NCBI GenBank assembly: GCA_009780825.1
Contig: WQZH01000011.1
Location: 1-64,000 of the forward strand
DNA length: 64,000 nt
Direction of reading: 5' to 3'
DNA from: Desulfobulbus sp.
GTDB lineage: Bacteria; Desulfobacterota; Desulfobulbia; Desulfobulbales; Desulfobulbaceae
Shown here one piece after another: positions 18,461 to 27,798 of this stretch. The notes below the pieces were generated by a model. It was not told the DNA's origin and searched no databases. It was given only the letters and a program-made list of their open reading frames with translations. The first letter of the stretch is position 1. Every line of letters begins with the position of its first letter. The position numbers and the translations under genes are program-made.

Positions 18461-18523
18461 CGAAAACATCCTGCACTTTTAAGTGGAAATGGAAGGAGAA
18501 AAACGTGGAATCGGCAAAGCGGC

Positions 18524-19546
18524 TCAAACCAGCGGAGCGATTTCCTGTTTGAGCAGACAGCAGGAAATGCGGTGCATCGGCGTGCCATCCGGATGGTACT
18601 GGATCGTATCGGGCTGGAGCAGTCTGTTCATGACGCAGCCCTCGGGAATATTCAGGAGAAAAAAGCGGTCCTCGGTGAGAGTGTTCCGATAAACGATCCG
18701 GTTTTCCTCGACCCGATAGCTGTGGATGGGGTGATCTTCGCAAAGAGGGCACCGGTACACCCGGCCATTGGGAAAAACAAAAAAGTTGTCGGCCACGATG
18801 CCGGCGCACTGGAAGCTTTCCTCTTCGTCAAGATACACCTTGGGATAGGTCGTGTGGATACCCAGGCGGGCCGCAGCCGCAGCCACTTCGGGCACAACCG
18901 TCAGCCATTGTTCGGGTGCGACTTGCCAGCTGTCTCCGGCATCCGGTTTTTTGACCGCTGGGTTGCCGCGCAGTCCAATCACCTGAATAAAAAAACGGCG
19001 GATCCCCAGATTGGCGAGCAAGGCCGGCATACGATGCAGATGGTCGATATTGAGGCTGGAGACGGTATAGATCAAGCTGGTGTTGAAGCCGCAGGCCACT
19101 GCCCGAAGGATGTTTTTGGTGCAGACCGCAAAGACCCCCTCGCCCCGGATCGGATCGTTGACCGCCGCATCCGGGCCATCGAGGCTGAAGCTGAGGTAAT
19201 CCAGTTCCCGGGGGCTGACCCGGTCGAGCAGATCGTGGAAGAGATAGCCGTTGGAATCGACGGTCACCGCGTATCGCATCGACTTGGCCGCCCTGATTAT
19301 GGCCGGCAGTTCAGGGTGCAGAGTGGGTTCACCGCCCAAGAGGACGAGATTGGTCTGCCGCTCGGGCTGGGCGAACAGCTTCAGCCACTGCCGGACGGTC
19401 TCGAATGGCAGGGTGTTGGTCCCATGTTGGCCGGGGTTGATGTAGCAATGGCGACAGGCCAGATTGCAGGCGGTGAGGATATGGAAGAAGATGTTGCGTT
19501 CGCCCGACTGGAAACCCACGGTACGGGCGGTCGGCACAGTGGTCAT
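18524..19546 (-). CDS. Radical SAM protein coupled to a deaminase
   Basis: The 340-aa protein has the radical SAM cluster motif CNLACRHCYINPG (about residues 24-36), the SAM-binding GGE stretch (LLGGEPTLHPELP) and a C-terminal Cys-containing region (FQCAGIVADNFFVFPNG, then CPLCEDHP and CC) that may hold an auxiliary cluster, SPASM/twitch-like. Such enzymes often modify peptides or cofactors; the substrate is not predictable here. The ATG overlaps the stop of the upstream deaminase gene by 4 bases, so the two are made together. A longer frame upstream is a shadow of the deaminase. Confidence 0.8.
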   Translation of the reverse strand: MTTVPTARTVGFQSGERNIFFHILTACNLACRHCYINPGQHGTNTLPFETVRQWLKLFAQPERQTNLVLLGGEPTLHPELPAIIRAAKSMRYAVTVDSNGYLFHDLLDRVSPRELDYLSFSLDGPDAAVNDPIRGEGVFAVCTKNILRAVACGFNTSLIYTVSSLNIDHLHRMPALLANLGIRRFFIQVIGLRGNPAVKKPDAGDSWQVAPEQWLTVVPEVAAAAARLGIHTTYPKVYLDEEESFQCAGIVADNFFVFPNGRVYRCPLCEDHPIHSYRVEENRIVYRNTLTEDRFFLLNIPEGCVMNRLLQPDTIQYHPDGTPMHRISCCLLKQEIAPLV

Positions 19547-20061
19547 GGGGCCGCCTGGATGCTCTGGGCCATGGTATAACGGGCCAGCAGACTGTCCTGC
19601 CAGTAGGTGCCGGTGCGAAAAAATTCCTGGAACAGACGCAGACTTTCCTCGCGCAGCACCCGGTCGAACAGATGGACCCGCATCTGGGCGTACAGGGGAT
19701 TGAGCATGTACAAGGGCAGGTTGGCGCCGCCTCCCATCACATCCTCGAAGGCCCAGACAAAGGTGCGGATGCCGGAAAGCAGCATGGTGGCATAGCACAT
19801 CAGGCAGGGTTCCAAGGTCGAATAGACCGTGACTGCACCAAAATCCAGACCCGGCTGGTCGGCGATCAACTGTCGCAGGGCGACCACTTCGGCATGATCG
19901 ATCTCGTTTAAGCGTCCCTCGGTACTGTTGCGCCGCCGTCCCCTGGCGACAATCCGCCTGCCGGCGACCATGACGCATCCAACCGGAAACTCTCCCGCAG
20001 CCAAGGCCAACCGGGCTTCATCCAAGGCCGCCCGCATGCATCGTTCGTGTTCGCTCATCAT
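19543..20061 (-). CDS. Cytidine/deoxycytidylate deaminase-fold nucleoside deaminase
   Basis: A zinc hydrolase of the CDA/TadA superfamily, 172 aa. Zinc-site motifs are DHAEVVAL and TLEPCLMCYATML, and GEFPVGCVMV matches the TadA/guanine deaminase start region. TadA (tRNA adenosine to inosine) is possible. However, the C-terminal part (WAFEDVMGGGANLPLYMLNP, then a helical tail) is unlike the tRNA-contact end of TadA, so a free base or nucleoside substrate is also possible. The neighbouring radical SAM gene begins inside its stop codon. A strong promoter lies 51 bp upstream. Confidence 0.78.
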   Translation of the reverse strand: MMSEHERCMRAALDEARLALAAGEFPVGCVMVAGRRIVARGRRRNSTEGRLNEIDHAEVVALRQLIADQPGLDFGAVTVYSTLEPCLMCYATMLLSGIRTFVWAFEDVMGGGANLPLYMLNPLYAQMRVHLFDRVLREESLRLFQEFFRTGTYWQDSLLARYTMAQSIQAAP

Positions 20062-20111
20062 GTGTGACAGATCCTTCCCCCAAAACAGCCCGCCAAAGTG
20101 ACCGATCTCAA

Positions 20112-20140
20112 GCTATACCACGAGGGCAGGAACCTGTCAA
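20112..20140 (-). promoter_or_regulatory. Sigma-70 promoter of the deaminase-radical SAM pair
   Basis: On the minus strand TTGACA (20140-20135) and TATAGC (20117-20112) are exactly 17 bp apart. It is placed about 50 bp before the deaminase start. The remaining DNA up to 20350 shows no gene. Confidence 0.7.
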
Positions 20141-20350
20141 AGAGCGTGCAACAGCCCGTGCCCGCCATGGCCTGAGAGCCGAAACGGCGCGCCGCCCGAG
20201 CCCTCTTCCGAGGAAGGTCCAGGGAACATCGCGTGGCAAAGGAACAGCTGATGGCGTCCAGCATAGTTTGCCCGACACCGACGCCACTGCCGTACAACAA
20301 CCGATCCTGGCCCGGCAAACGGTCGGGAGCTTGTCTGCCGGCAACCTTGT

Positions 20351-21583
20351 CTACCAGCCCAGGGCAGCGCTCCGATACGGAATGAGTTCGAAAATCCGCT
20401 TATGCGGGTCGATCTGGATGTGATAGTAGCAATCCTGCGGCATATAGATATAGGGGATTTCCTCTTCCTGGCGCGAGAGGAAGCAGGAGAGAATCATGCG
20501 GTTCACGGCCCGGTGCCCGACGATCATGATATTCTCGTCGTAGTTGTTGAGGAAGAAAACCTTTTTCAAGCCGCGCTGCACCCGCTCTTCCATGGTCGCA
20601 TATCCCTCGCCCCCGGGGTAGACATAGCGGTACTTGTTCGGCCCCCGGGCTTTGGCCACATGCGGCATCTGCCGGCGAATCTCCTCGTAGGTCATGCCTT
20701 CGCAAACGCCGCCATGGATCTCGTTGAACTCCGGCAGGGCGATAATCGAACAGGGATGCTGGCGCTCGGCGATCGGCGAGGCGGTCTGCCGGGTCCGTAT
20801 GTAATTACTGGTAAAGATAATGGGAATACGGATGGTGGCGAAGTGCTCGGCCAGGGCATTGGCCTGCTCCCGGCCCTTGTCGGTGAGATCGGAATCGCCG
20901 CCGATGCGATCCTCGTGATTGAAGACGGTTTCGCCATGGCGGACAAGGAAGAGATTGCGCACCACCCTGGTGGTGATGATGTCGCGGATCCGGTCGTAAT
21001 AGGGCAAGACGTCGGAGATCCGTTCCTGGAGGATGCAACTGTCGAAGGAATCCACCAGGATGCGGTTGGGCTCGGAATCGAGCGGCTCGGAGATCGACTC
21101 GTAATAGGCGATCCGCTTGACAAAACTTTCCAGGGCTTTTTCCGGAGGCAGGTGCCGGAACTCCTTCAGCCTCGCCTTGCGCTCCAAATTGGCTTCCAAC
21201 GCCTCTTCGTCGGCATTGAGGCACTCGATGTAGCAGAGCGGCAGATCGGGGAAGGCGGCAGCGATGGTCTGCCGTCGTTCCCGGGTGACATTGCTGGCAT
21301 CCATGATCGCCACCTCGCCGCCATCGGCCAAAAACGCCTGAGCCATCTCGACGTTCATCCGCAGGATCTGCTCGCGCATCTCGTTGCCCCGGATATTGAT
21401 CGGCGAAAAGAACTCCGGGGAAGAAGTGTTGGCGTCGGTATCGAGCTTGCGCCGCAATTCTCCATTGTTGAAGATACGTACCCTGATCCCGTCCAATTCC
21501 AGCGTGCGGCCCAGCTTGCGGGCCATGGTCGATTTGCCGCGTGCCGGCAAGCCCACCATCACAATAACCAATTTCCGCCCCAT
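20351..21583 (-). CDS. Bifunctional 6-phosphofructo-2-kinase/fructose-2,6-bisphosphatase homologue
   Basis: The 410-aa protein has the eukaryotic PFKFB order. A P-loop kinase domain comes first: GLPARGKST, FNNGELRRK, DASNVTRERR, then YYESISEP and the linker PNRILVDSFDS. A histidine-phosphatase domain follows: FLVRHGETVFN, RIGGDSDLT, EIHGGVCEGMTYEEI and a second His in IVGHRAVNRM. Catalytic residues of both halves appear present. In animals and fungi this enzyme sets fructose-2,6-bisphosphate levels. Use of that signal in bacteria is not established, and the natural reaction here is unknown. AGGAGAGG lies 4 bases before the ATG. Confidence 0.85.
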   Translation of the reverse strand: MGRKLVIVMVGLPARGKSTMARKLGRTLELDGIRVRIFNNGELRRKLDTDANTSSPEFFSPINIRGNEMREQILRMNVEMAQAFLADGGEVAIMDASNVTRERRQTIAAAFPDLPLCYIECLNADEEALEANLERKARLKEFRHLPPEKALESFVKRIAYYESISEPLDSEPNRILVDSFDSCILQERISDVLPYYDRIRDIITTRVVRNLFLVRHGETVFNHEDRIGGDSDLTDKGREQANALAEHFATIRIPIIFTSNYIRTRQTASPIAERQHPCSIIALPEFNEIHGGVCEGMTYEEIRRQMPHVAKARGPNKYRYVYPGGEGYATMEERVQRGLKKVFFLNNYDENIMIVGHRAVNRMILSCFLSRQEEEIPYIYMPQDCYYHIQIDPHKRIFELIPYRSAALGW

Positions 21584-21690
21584 AGCCTCTCCTTCCGGCG
21601 GGGTGCCCACCGGTGACAACGGATTTTTTCATCTTGCAATACGACATCTAACCGTCAAAAAACAGAATTCACGATCACGAGGGATTGCGA

Positions 21691-22785
21691 TCAGCAGGGA
21701 TGACAGCCTGCGTTCAGCACCGCATCGATGTCCGCCTCCTCGACCCGATCGGTAATGCTCACCCGGCCGATTTGCTCGGGTAAAACGAAAAAGATGCGGC
21801 CACCGACGGTTTTCTTGTCAACGCTCAAGTAGGACCGCAAGGCAGCGCGGTCAAGTTCGGGAGGAATATCGGTGGGCAGGTGATAGGCCCGCAGCAGTCG
21901 CGCAATGCTGTCAGCGACCGACGGGTCGGCCATGCCGGTGCGCGCGGCCAACTCGGCCACGGCCCGCATCCCGATGGCAACGGCACGTCCGTGCATCAGC
22001 CGGTATCCCGAAGCCGCCTCGACCGCATGACCAATGGTATGGCCAAAGTTGAGGATTCGGCGCAATCCCCCTTCCCGCTCATCCTGCTCCACCACCTTGG
22101 CTTTCAACTCACAGCACCGCCGGATCATGGGCACGAGTGCGCTGGGATCGAGGGCGAGAATCGCCTCCCGCTGCCGATCGAGCCAAGCGAAAAACTCCGC
22201 GTCGATGGAGGCCCCGTATTTGATCACCTCAGCCATGCCGCCGAGAAATTCTTCCCTCGGCAGAGTGCGCAGCACCTCTGCATCGATGAATACGGCCCGT
22301 GGTTGATAAAAAGCTCCAAGCAAATTTTTCCCCTGCGGCAGATCGACCCCTGTTTTGCCGCCGACGGAACTGTCCACTTGCGCCAGCAGGCTGGTCGGTA
22401 TCTGCACGAAAGGAATACCACGCATGTAGATGGCGGCGAGGAATCCGGTCATGTCGCCGGTCACACCGCCACCCAAGGCAATCAGGCCGTCTTTTCTGTC
22501 AAAGCCGCATGCGGCCAGCCGGCTCGCCAGCTGTTCGATGGTGTCAAGCCGTTTGCTTGCCTCTCCATGGGGAAAGGTGAGCAGCTCGCCGACAAGATCG
22601 GCCTGATGCAACATTTCCTGGAGTTGCCGGCCATACAGGGACGCCACCCGGTCGTCACTGATGATGGCATAGCGTTTGGCAAGGCCAGCCGCATGCAGCA
22701 TTGTGCCGATGCGCCGGAAGATGCCCGTGCCGATCACAATCGGATAGCTTCGTTCGTCCAGGCCGACCTGAATCGTTTGTTCCAT
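21691..22785 (-). CDS. aroB: 3-Dehydroquinate synthase
   Basis: Second step of the shikimate pathway (DAHP to 3-dehydroquinate; NAD- and zinc-dependent). The 364-aa protein shows LTFPHGEASK, the NAD-site GGGVTGDMTGFLAAIYMRG, IPTSLLAQVDSSVGGKTGVD and the metal-site NFGHTIGHAVE. GAGGAG precedes the ATG at 22785. It lies just after the sat terminator, so it probably has its own start signal. Confidence 0.96.
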   Translation of the reverse strand: MEQTIQVGLDERSYPIVIGTGIFRRIGTMLHAAGLAKRYAIISDDRVASLYGRQLQEMLHQADLVGELLTFPHGEASKRLDTIEQLASRLAACGFDRKDGLIALGGGVTGDMTGFLAAIYMRGIPFVQIPTSLLAQVDSSVGGKTGVDLPQGKNLLGAFYQPRAVFIDAEVLRTLPREEFLGGMAEVIKYGASIDAEFFAWLDRQREAILALDPSALVPMIRRCCELKAKVVEQDEREGGLRRILNFGHTIGHAVEAASGYRLMHGRAVAIGMRAVAELAARTGMADPSVADSIARLLRAYHLPTDIPPELDRAALRSYLSVDKKTVGGRIFFVLPEQIGRVSITDRVEEADIDAVLNAGCHPC

Positions 22786-22864
22786 CGTCTCCTCGCCGTG
22801 TTCTTTGCCGCGATCAATCGCATCACATGGTTCCGTGCCTACCGTACCAGACATCGATTTGCAA

Positions 22865-22900
22865 TAAAAAAGGAGATGCCGCTCGAAGCGACATCTCCTT
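22865..22900 (-). terminator. Rho-independent terminator of sat
   Basis: On the minus strand a GC-containing stem of about 13 bp (AAGGAGATG..CGCT with its complement, one mismatch, short loop) is followed by six T. It lies 30 bp after the sat stop. Confidence 0.85.
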
Positions 22901-22929
22901 GTCCAGAAGATTTCAGGTATTCTGAAATA

Positions 22930-24210
22930 TTACATCTTGGTACCGGCTGCAAAGCTCTGCATCTTGACTTCGACCTTCTCGGTCAAACCTGCATAGTACT
23001 TGCGCAGCAGCACAAGAACCTCGTCGCGGCCGAAGTGGTCAACCACAGGCTGTCCCTCGGACAGGGCCTTGCGCAGTTTGGTGCCGGAAAGGATGACGCG
23101 GTCATCCTTGGTGTGCGGGCAGGTACGGAGAGAAGCCATACCGTCGCACTTATGGCAATAGAAGGTCCAGTCAATCTTCATCGGCTGGCAGAGCAGGTCT
23201 TTGGCCGGATTGCCGGTTTTCGGAATGCGGTCGAAAATCTGCTGAGCCTCGAACAGACCGTAGAAGTCGCCGACACCGGCATGATCGCGGCCGATCAGCA
23301 TATTGTTGACTCCATAGTTCTGACGGAAGGTAGCGTGGAGCAGGCCTTCACGCGGACCGGCATACCGCATATCCAGCGGATAACCGGCGTTGATGACATT
23401 CTCTTTGACAAAGTAATGATCAATCAGAATCTTGATGGCTTCAATGCGGGTGTCGGCAGGAATGTCGCCGGGTTTGAGGTTGCCGATCAGGCTGTGGATC
23501 AACACGCCGTCACAAACCTCAATGGCGATCTTGGCCAAAAACTCATGGGAACGATGCATCGGGTTGCGCAGCTGCAAGGCGGCAACGTTTGCCCAGCCAC
23601 GCTCGTCGAACATGGCGCGGACCTCGGCGGGCTTCAGATAGATTCCCGGATATTCCTTCGGATATTCACCCTCGGACAGAACCTTGACCGGACCTGCCAG
23701 GTTGAACTCTTTCTGGGCGAAAACCATGATGACGCCAGGATGATCTTTGGGTGCGATTTCCCAGAACTTATCGCCAGCAGACTCTTCGCCTTCACCCTTG
23801 AAAACCTTCTCGCACTCCCACCGCTTGTCGGCTTCGGTCATCTCAAATTTCTCGGTGACCTTCATGGTTGCATAGGTCACGCCCTTGTTGACCAAGGCAA
23901 TCTCGTCACCAATATTGATGCCGCCGGCATCGGCAGCGGAAACATCCAAGGTGATCGGCACCGGCCAGAAGGTACCGTCCGCCATCTGGAAATTCTCACA
24001 AACTCCCTTCCAGTCGGCCTTGGTCATGAAACCGGTCAACGGGGAAAAACCACCGATGCCCATCATAATCAGGTCGCCCTTGGCGCGATCGGAAACTTCA
24101 ATCTGCTTCAACCCAGCGGCTTTCTTCAGTTCTGCTTCACGGGCCGCACCTTCAAGCAAGGCGCAAACAAGACCTTTTCCACCGTGGGGTGCTACCAATT
24201 TCGAGCTCAT
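22930..24210 (-). CDS. sat: Sulfate adenylyltransferase (ATP sulfurylase)
   Basis: Activates sulfate to APS, the first step of dissimilatory sulfate reduction. The 426-aa homo-oligomeric type carries the catalytic [12 protein letters not shown] motif and GRDHAGVG. Cys residues near [13 protein letters not shown] may hold a zinc. It is expressed alone: its own promoter and terminator bracket it. aprBA, qmo and pyrophosphatase genes are not in the window. Confidence 0.97.
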   Translation of the reverse strand: MSSKLVAPHGGKGLVCALLEGAAREAELKKAAGLKQIEVSDRAKGDLIMMGIGGFSPLTGFMTKADWKGVCENFQMADGTFWPVPITLDVSAADAGGINIGDEIALVNKGVTYATMKVTEKFEMTEADKRWECEKVFKGEGEESAGDKFWEIAPKDHPGVIMVFAQKEFNLAGPVKVLSEGEYPKEYPGIYLKPAEVRAMFDERGWANVAALQLRNPMHRSHEFLAKIAIEVCDGVLIHSLIGNLKPGDIPADTRIEAIKILIDHYFVKENVINAGYPLDMRYAGPREGLLHATFRQNYGVNNMLIGRDHAGVGDFYGLFEAQQIFDRIPKTGNPAKDLLCQPMKIDWTFYCHKCDGMASLRTCPHTKDDRVILSGTKLRKALSEGQPVVDHFGRDEVLVLLRKYYAGLTEKVEVKMQSFAAGTKM

Positions 24211-24300
24211 ACGTTTTTCCTCTCTGGTTGTATTCGTTGTGAGAACATTGAACCTGCTTTAATTCCAGGCAGATATGCCGGTTTCGGCCCTACACGCAAA

Positions 24301-24320
24301 GACTGAACCAGCATTCAGTC
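24301..24320. repeat. Inverted repeat in the sat leader
   Basis: GACTGAA (24301-24307) and TTCAGTC (24314-24320) form a perfect 7-bp dyad with a 6-bp spacer, just downstream of the proposed sat -10. It could be an operator or a leader hairpin. Confidence 0.45.
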
Positions 24321-24328
24321 ACTGTCGT

Positions 24329-24357
24329 TATTTATTAAGAAGAACCCCAGAAGTCAA
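24329..24357 (-). promoter_or_regulatory. Putative sigma-70 promoter of sat
   Basis: On the minus strand TTGACT (24357-24352) is followed after 16-17 bp by an A/T-rich -10 (TAAATA or ATAAAT, 24329-24335). It predicts a leader of about 110 nt. Confidence 0.5.
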
Positions 24358-24451
24358 GAAAAAAACTCATACAAATAATCAGGAAAAATGATGAAAACCA
24401 TCGTTTGCCTGAATGCAACCCATACCGCAATGCACCCCTCGCCCAGATCAC

Positions 24452-25819
24452 TTACCATTCATACTCCTTCAACTTGGCCAGCAGGGCGGGATAGCTCAGT
24501 TCCAACAGCTGCGCCGCCTTGCTCTTATTGCCCCTGGTGGCTTCCATGGCCCTGCCGATCAGTTGTTTCTCCATGATGATTTTTGCCTGTTTGAGCGAAT
24601 AGGTGCCCAAAACATCGTCGATCCGCCTCCGTTCCCGCCGCCCCCCCAACTGTTCCGGCAGATGCTGCGGTAAAATGATATTCCTGTCCGCGAGAATCAG
24701 CGCCCTTTCCAGGACATTTTCCAATTCCCGGACATTGCCCGGCCAATCGTGTTGCATCAGCAGCTCCATGGCTGCCGGGGCAATGCCCTGAATGGCGACG
24801 CCCAAACGGGCCGCGCACTTGTGCAGGATGAAATGGCACAGCAACGGCATGTCTTCCGGCCGCTGCCGAAGCGGCGGGATATGAATGTTGAGCACATTGA
24901 GCCGATAGAAGAGGTCTTCCCTGAACACGCCCTGCTCGACCAGGGCAGGAAGTTCTCTGTTCGTGGCCGTCAGCACCCGCACATCCACCTTCCGGCTTTT
25001 CACCGCGCCCACCCTCCTGACTTCACCCTCCTGCAAGACCCGCAGCAACTTGACCTGGAGATCAGGCGGCAGCTCGCCGATTTCATCGAGAAAAAGGGTG
25101 CCTTGATCCGCCTCTTCAAACAGGCCCTTCTTGTCGCGATCAGCCCCGGTGAAGGCCCCTTTGGCATAGCCGAAGAATTCGCTCTCCAGAAGCTGCGCAG
25201 GGATGGAGGCGCAGTTGACGGCCACAAACGGCGCATCGCTCCCCTTGCCTGCCGCGTGAATCCCCTTGGCCACCAGTTCCTTGCCGGTTCCCGATTCGCC
25301 GGTGATCAGCACAGTGGTATGGTGCCGCGCCACCTTGCCGGCGAGCCGGAAAATATCCTGCATCGCCTTGCTCTTCCCCACCATGCCGCCGAAGGCCAGT
25401 TGACCGTCAATGGCGTCGATACGCTCCTTCAGTTGCCTGTTCTCGCGGCGCAACCGTTCGCGTTCTTCCGCCTTGCGCAGCACGAGCAGGATTTCATCGA
25501 GCTTGAACGGCTTGGAGATGTAGTCGTATGCCCCCTGCTTGACGGTCTCGATCGCCTGATCGATCGTCCCGTAGGCAGACATCATGATGACCGTGGTTTC
25601 CTGGGGGTTGTGCCGTATCTGCTCCAAAAACGCCATGCCGTCCATGACCGGCATCCTCAAGTCGCAGAGGACAAAATCATAGCGGCCGCGGTGCATCCAT
25701 TCGATCCCCTCGGCGCCGTTGCCCGCGACATCGACCTTGTACCCCTGCTTGGTCAGCAGCACCCGCAGCATATGCCGCATATTGGCTTCATCGTCGATCA
25801 CGAGAATTGTCTGCAACAT
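24452..25819 (-). CDS. Sigma-54-dependent response regulator, PilR/NtrC type
   Basis: A transcription activator of 455 aa: receiver domain (residues 1-120, phospho-Asp in LCDLRMPVMDG), AAA+ sigma-54 domain (Walker A GESGTGKE, sigma-54-contact loop GAFTGA, Walker B LFLDEIGELP, R-fingers in FREDLFYRLN) and a Fis-type C-terminal helix-turn-helix (NKSKAAQLLELSYPALLAKL). Its neighbours are a sensor kinase and, facing it, a type IV pilin gene with a sigma-54-like promoter. This strongly suggests the PilR role, though no direct test is possible here. Confidence 0.9.
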   Translation of the reverse strand: MLQTILVIDDEANMRHMLRVLLTKQGYKVDVAGNGAEGIEWMHRGRYDFVLCDLRMPVMDGMAFLEQIRHNPQETTVIMMSAYGTIDQAIETVKQGAYDYISKPFKLDEILLVLRKAEERERLRRENRQLKERIDAIDGQLAFGGMVGKSKAMQDIFRLAGKVARHHTTVLITGESGTGKELVAKGIHAAGKGSDAPFVAVNCASIPAQLLESEFFGYAKGAFTGADRDKKGLFEEADQGTLFLDEIGELPPDLQVKLLRVLQEGEVRRVGAVKSRKVDVRVLTATNRELPALVEQGVFREDLFYRLNVLNIHIPPLRQRPEDMPLLCHFILHKCAARLGVAIQGIAPAAMELLMQHDWPGNVRELENVLERALILADRNIILPQHLPEQLGGRRERRRIDDVLGTYSLKQAKIIMEKQLIGRAMEATRGNKSKAAQLLELSYPALLAKLKEYEW

Positions 25820-26298
25820 GGCTCTATCATGGTGGTGGTGCGGATTCCGCAGTCTTTCATTGGGTGTTCATTGTGTCCTTTTGGGCACAACTTGCTTTCC
25901 TGGCGGCGGGAGATTCCTCGGCGCTGCGCTCCTCGGAATGACAGGCTTTTAGGATTGCGCGGCCATCAATCTGAGCGAGTAACCAGAGGGCATTGTTTCG
26001 ACATTGTTTCGTATATTGAAAAAGTGGTACTTTTGGTGGTGAGCAGGCAACGGAACGGTCGTTCGAGCGGTGCGACAAATCGCCGGCCGGGGCGGGAAGA
26101 GGGCGTTCTCCCGTGCCGGTGCCGTTCCCCACCCCTCCGCCCGGCTCAGCGGCAACGGCGCTAATACCTTGCAATACCATGATTTCCCTTGCAACATCAT
26201 GATTTCTTTTGTCATTTCGACCAAAGGGAGAAATCTCTGCAATTGCATAACAGAACAGTTCTCCCCATCGACCGGTTCCGGGCGGAACGAACAAAACA
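25820..26298. other. Repeat-filled spacer between the regulator and kinase genes
   Basis: The 479-bp gap contains dispersed-repeat copy C in two modules (25910-25998 and 26051-26236) and no gene. Its presence between a kinase and its cognate regulator, usually adjacent or overlapping, suggests that the repeat was inserted there. Confidence 0.65.
25910..26236 (+). repeat. Dispersed composite repeat copy C
   Basis: Module 1 (25910-25998) has AGATTCCTCG, CTCCTCGGAATGACAGG and AACCAGAGG-CATTGTTTC, and matches 29124-29213 almost throughout. Module 2 starts with CGGAACGGTCGTTCGAGCGG (26051-26070) and ends with a 95-bp part (26142-26236) running from CGGCTCAGCGGCAACGGCG to GTCATTTCGACCAAAGGGAG. The latter is matched nearly base for base, in opposite orientation, at 31704-31796. 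Confidence 0.75.
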
Positions 26299-27798
26299 TC
26301 ATCCATCCACATCGTCACCGGCGGCCAGGGGCAAGATGATGCGCACCGTGGTTCCTTCGCCGGCTTGGCTGTGCAGTTCCATGCGCCCGTTCATCGACTC
26401 GACCAGCGCCAGCGAAACAGACAATCCCAGCCCAGTGCCGGCGCCCGGTTCCTTGGTGGTAAAAAAGGGATCGAACACCGCCTCAAGCAGCGCCTCCGGT
26501 ATACCGGCGCCATTGTCGGCAATGGTGATGCACAAGGGGGAAGATTCCCCATGGGCAACGATTCCCTGGGTGGTGGCGATCGTTATGTGCCCGGAGGATC
26601 GGCGGCCAGCAGCATCAATGGCGTCAACGGCGTTGAGTACGCAATTCAAGATGACCTGCCGCAGTTGCTCACCATCCACCAGCACGTCGCTGTTCCGGGC
26701 TTGCGGGGTGAAGGCGAGTTGTATCCCTTTCAGAAAAGGCTGCGCCGCAAAATCTTCCACGATCCCGGCAAGCAGCGCCTGCGCATCGGTTTGGGTCGGC
26801 AGCCCCTGCCTTGACCGGGCGTAATCCAGCAGCCGGCGGATCAATCGATCCATGCGTTCCAGTTCCCGCAAGGCTTTGCCGATGTACTCGTCTCGCTCCT
26901 GCGCCGTCCCCTGGTCCATGGCGAGCAGTTGCAGGTATCCCTGCGCCACACTGAGCGGGTTGCCGATTTCGTGGGCAAGACCAGCCGCCAGCCTGCCGAC
27001 CGCGGCCATCTTTTCCGTCCGAATCATTTCCCGTTGATTTTCCTGCAACAAGGTATTCTTGGCGGCAAGTTCCCCCACGGCCGCGGCCAGTTTTCCCCTG
27101 TCCGCCTCGATCCGCTGGACCATGGCCCCGATGGAGCGGGACAGTTGCCCCAGTTCATTGGTGGATTTTTCGGTAAACAGGGCTGATAGCCCGTCGCCTT
27201 GGTAATTCTCGACGGATTGCGCCATTCTGCCGATGGGAAGCGCGTAGGTCCGCAGGAAACGAACAAAAGCGAGCGCGGCCAGGATCACCGCATTGAACAC
27301 CAGATAGAGCGCGATCACCTGTTCCTTGACCCAGAGCGGGCGGAGCGCCTGCGCCAGCGGCATGGAGGCGGCGATCACTCCGCCCTGGGGATCGGGCAGC
27401 ACGACCGACAAATATTCGTTGCCGAACAGAGCTGCCAGAGTGACGGCAGGGCGGGAGGTCTGCGCCGCACCGGTGCGTTCAGCCGCCGCCAGCATTGGCG
27501 CCAACCTCTGCTGACAGGGGCTGCCGGATGCAGGGGACGGCGGAGAGAACGCTCCTTGCCAATAGATGCAGCCTTCCGGGTGGGCCTCAAGAAACGCTTG
27601 CATGGCGGGCGGCGCCAGGCGGGAAGCATGTTCTTGGGCCGAAAATGAAGCGGCGGCCAAAAACCGCTCCAGCGAGCGGGTTTCGCGGGTCAGGATGTCG
27701 CTGGCCCAAAACGGGAGAATGACAAAATTCGTCACCGCCATGCTCACCACGACCAGGAGCAACAGCGAGCAGGCCAAGGTGAGTTTGATGTGGCGCAC
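26299..27798 (-). CDS. Membrane sensor histidine kinase (PilS-like)
   Basis: The 499-aa kinase has an N-terminal membrane helix (LTLACSLLLLVVVSMAVTNF), a periplasmic sensor region to about residue 165, a second helix (VIALYLVFNAVILAALAFV), a HAMP-like linker, the phospho-His box (GLAHEIGNPLSVAQG) and an ATPase domain (N box ILNCVLNAVDAI, G boxes DNGAGIPEA and GTGLGLSVSLALVE). It lies upstream of, and on the same strand as, the sigma-54 regulator. PilS of other bacteria usually has more membrane helices, so the name is by context. Confidence 0.88.
   Translation of the reverse strand: MRHIKLTLACSLLLLVVVSMAVTNFVILPFWASDILTRETRSLERFLAAASFSAQEHASRLAPPAMQAFLEAHPEGCIYWQGAFSPPSPASGSPCQQRLAPMLAAAERTGAAQTSRPAVTLAALFGNEYLSVVLPDPQGGVIAASMPLAQALRPLWVKEQVIALYLVFNAVILAALAFVRFLRTYALPIGRMAQSVENYQGDGLSALFTEKSTNELGQLSRSIGAMVQRIEADRGKLAAAVGELAAKNTLLQENQREMIRTEKMAAVGRLAAGLAHEIGNPLSVAQGYLQLLAMDQGTAQERDEYIGKALRELERMDRLIRRLLDYARSRQGLPTQTDAQALLAGIVEDFAAQPFLKGIQLAFTPQARNSDVLVDGEQLRQVILNCVLNAVDAIDAAGRRSSGHITIATTQGIVAHGESSPLCITIADNGAGIPEALLEAVFDPFFTTKEPGAGTGLGLSVSLALVESMNGRMELHSQAGEGTTVRIILPLAAGDDVDG

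Larger units (their letters stand above)
17391..18523. other. Gene graveyard with remnants and repeats
   Basis: This 1.1-kb stretch holds no intact gene. It includes dispersed-repeat fragments (about 17485-17530 and 18338-18460), an autotransporter tail (18032-18193) and an IS21-like end (18205-18250). Between 17530 and 18030 I see only broken frames on both strands. Confidence 0.6.

Noticed and set aside
21880..24306. An 808-codon open frame on the plus strand
   Set aside because: It runs antisense through aroB, the sat terminator and sat, all of which are clearly real; a low-complexity shadow.
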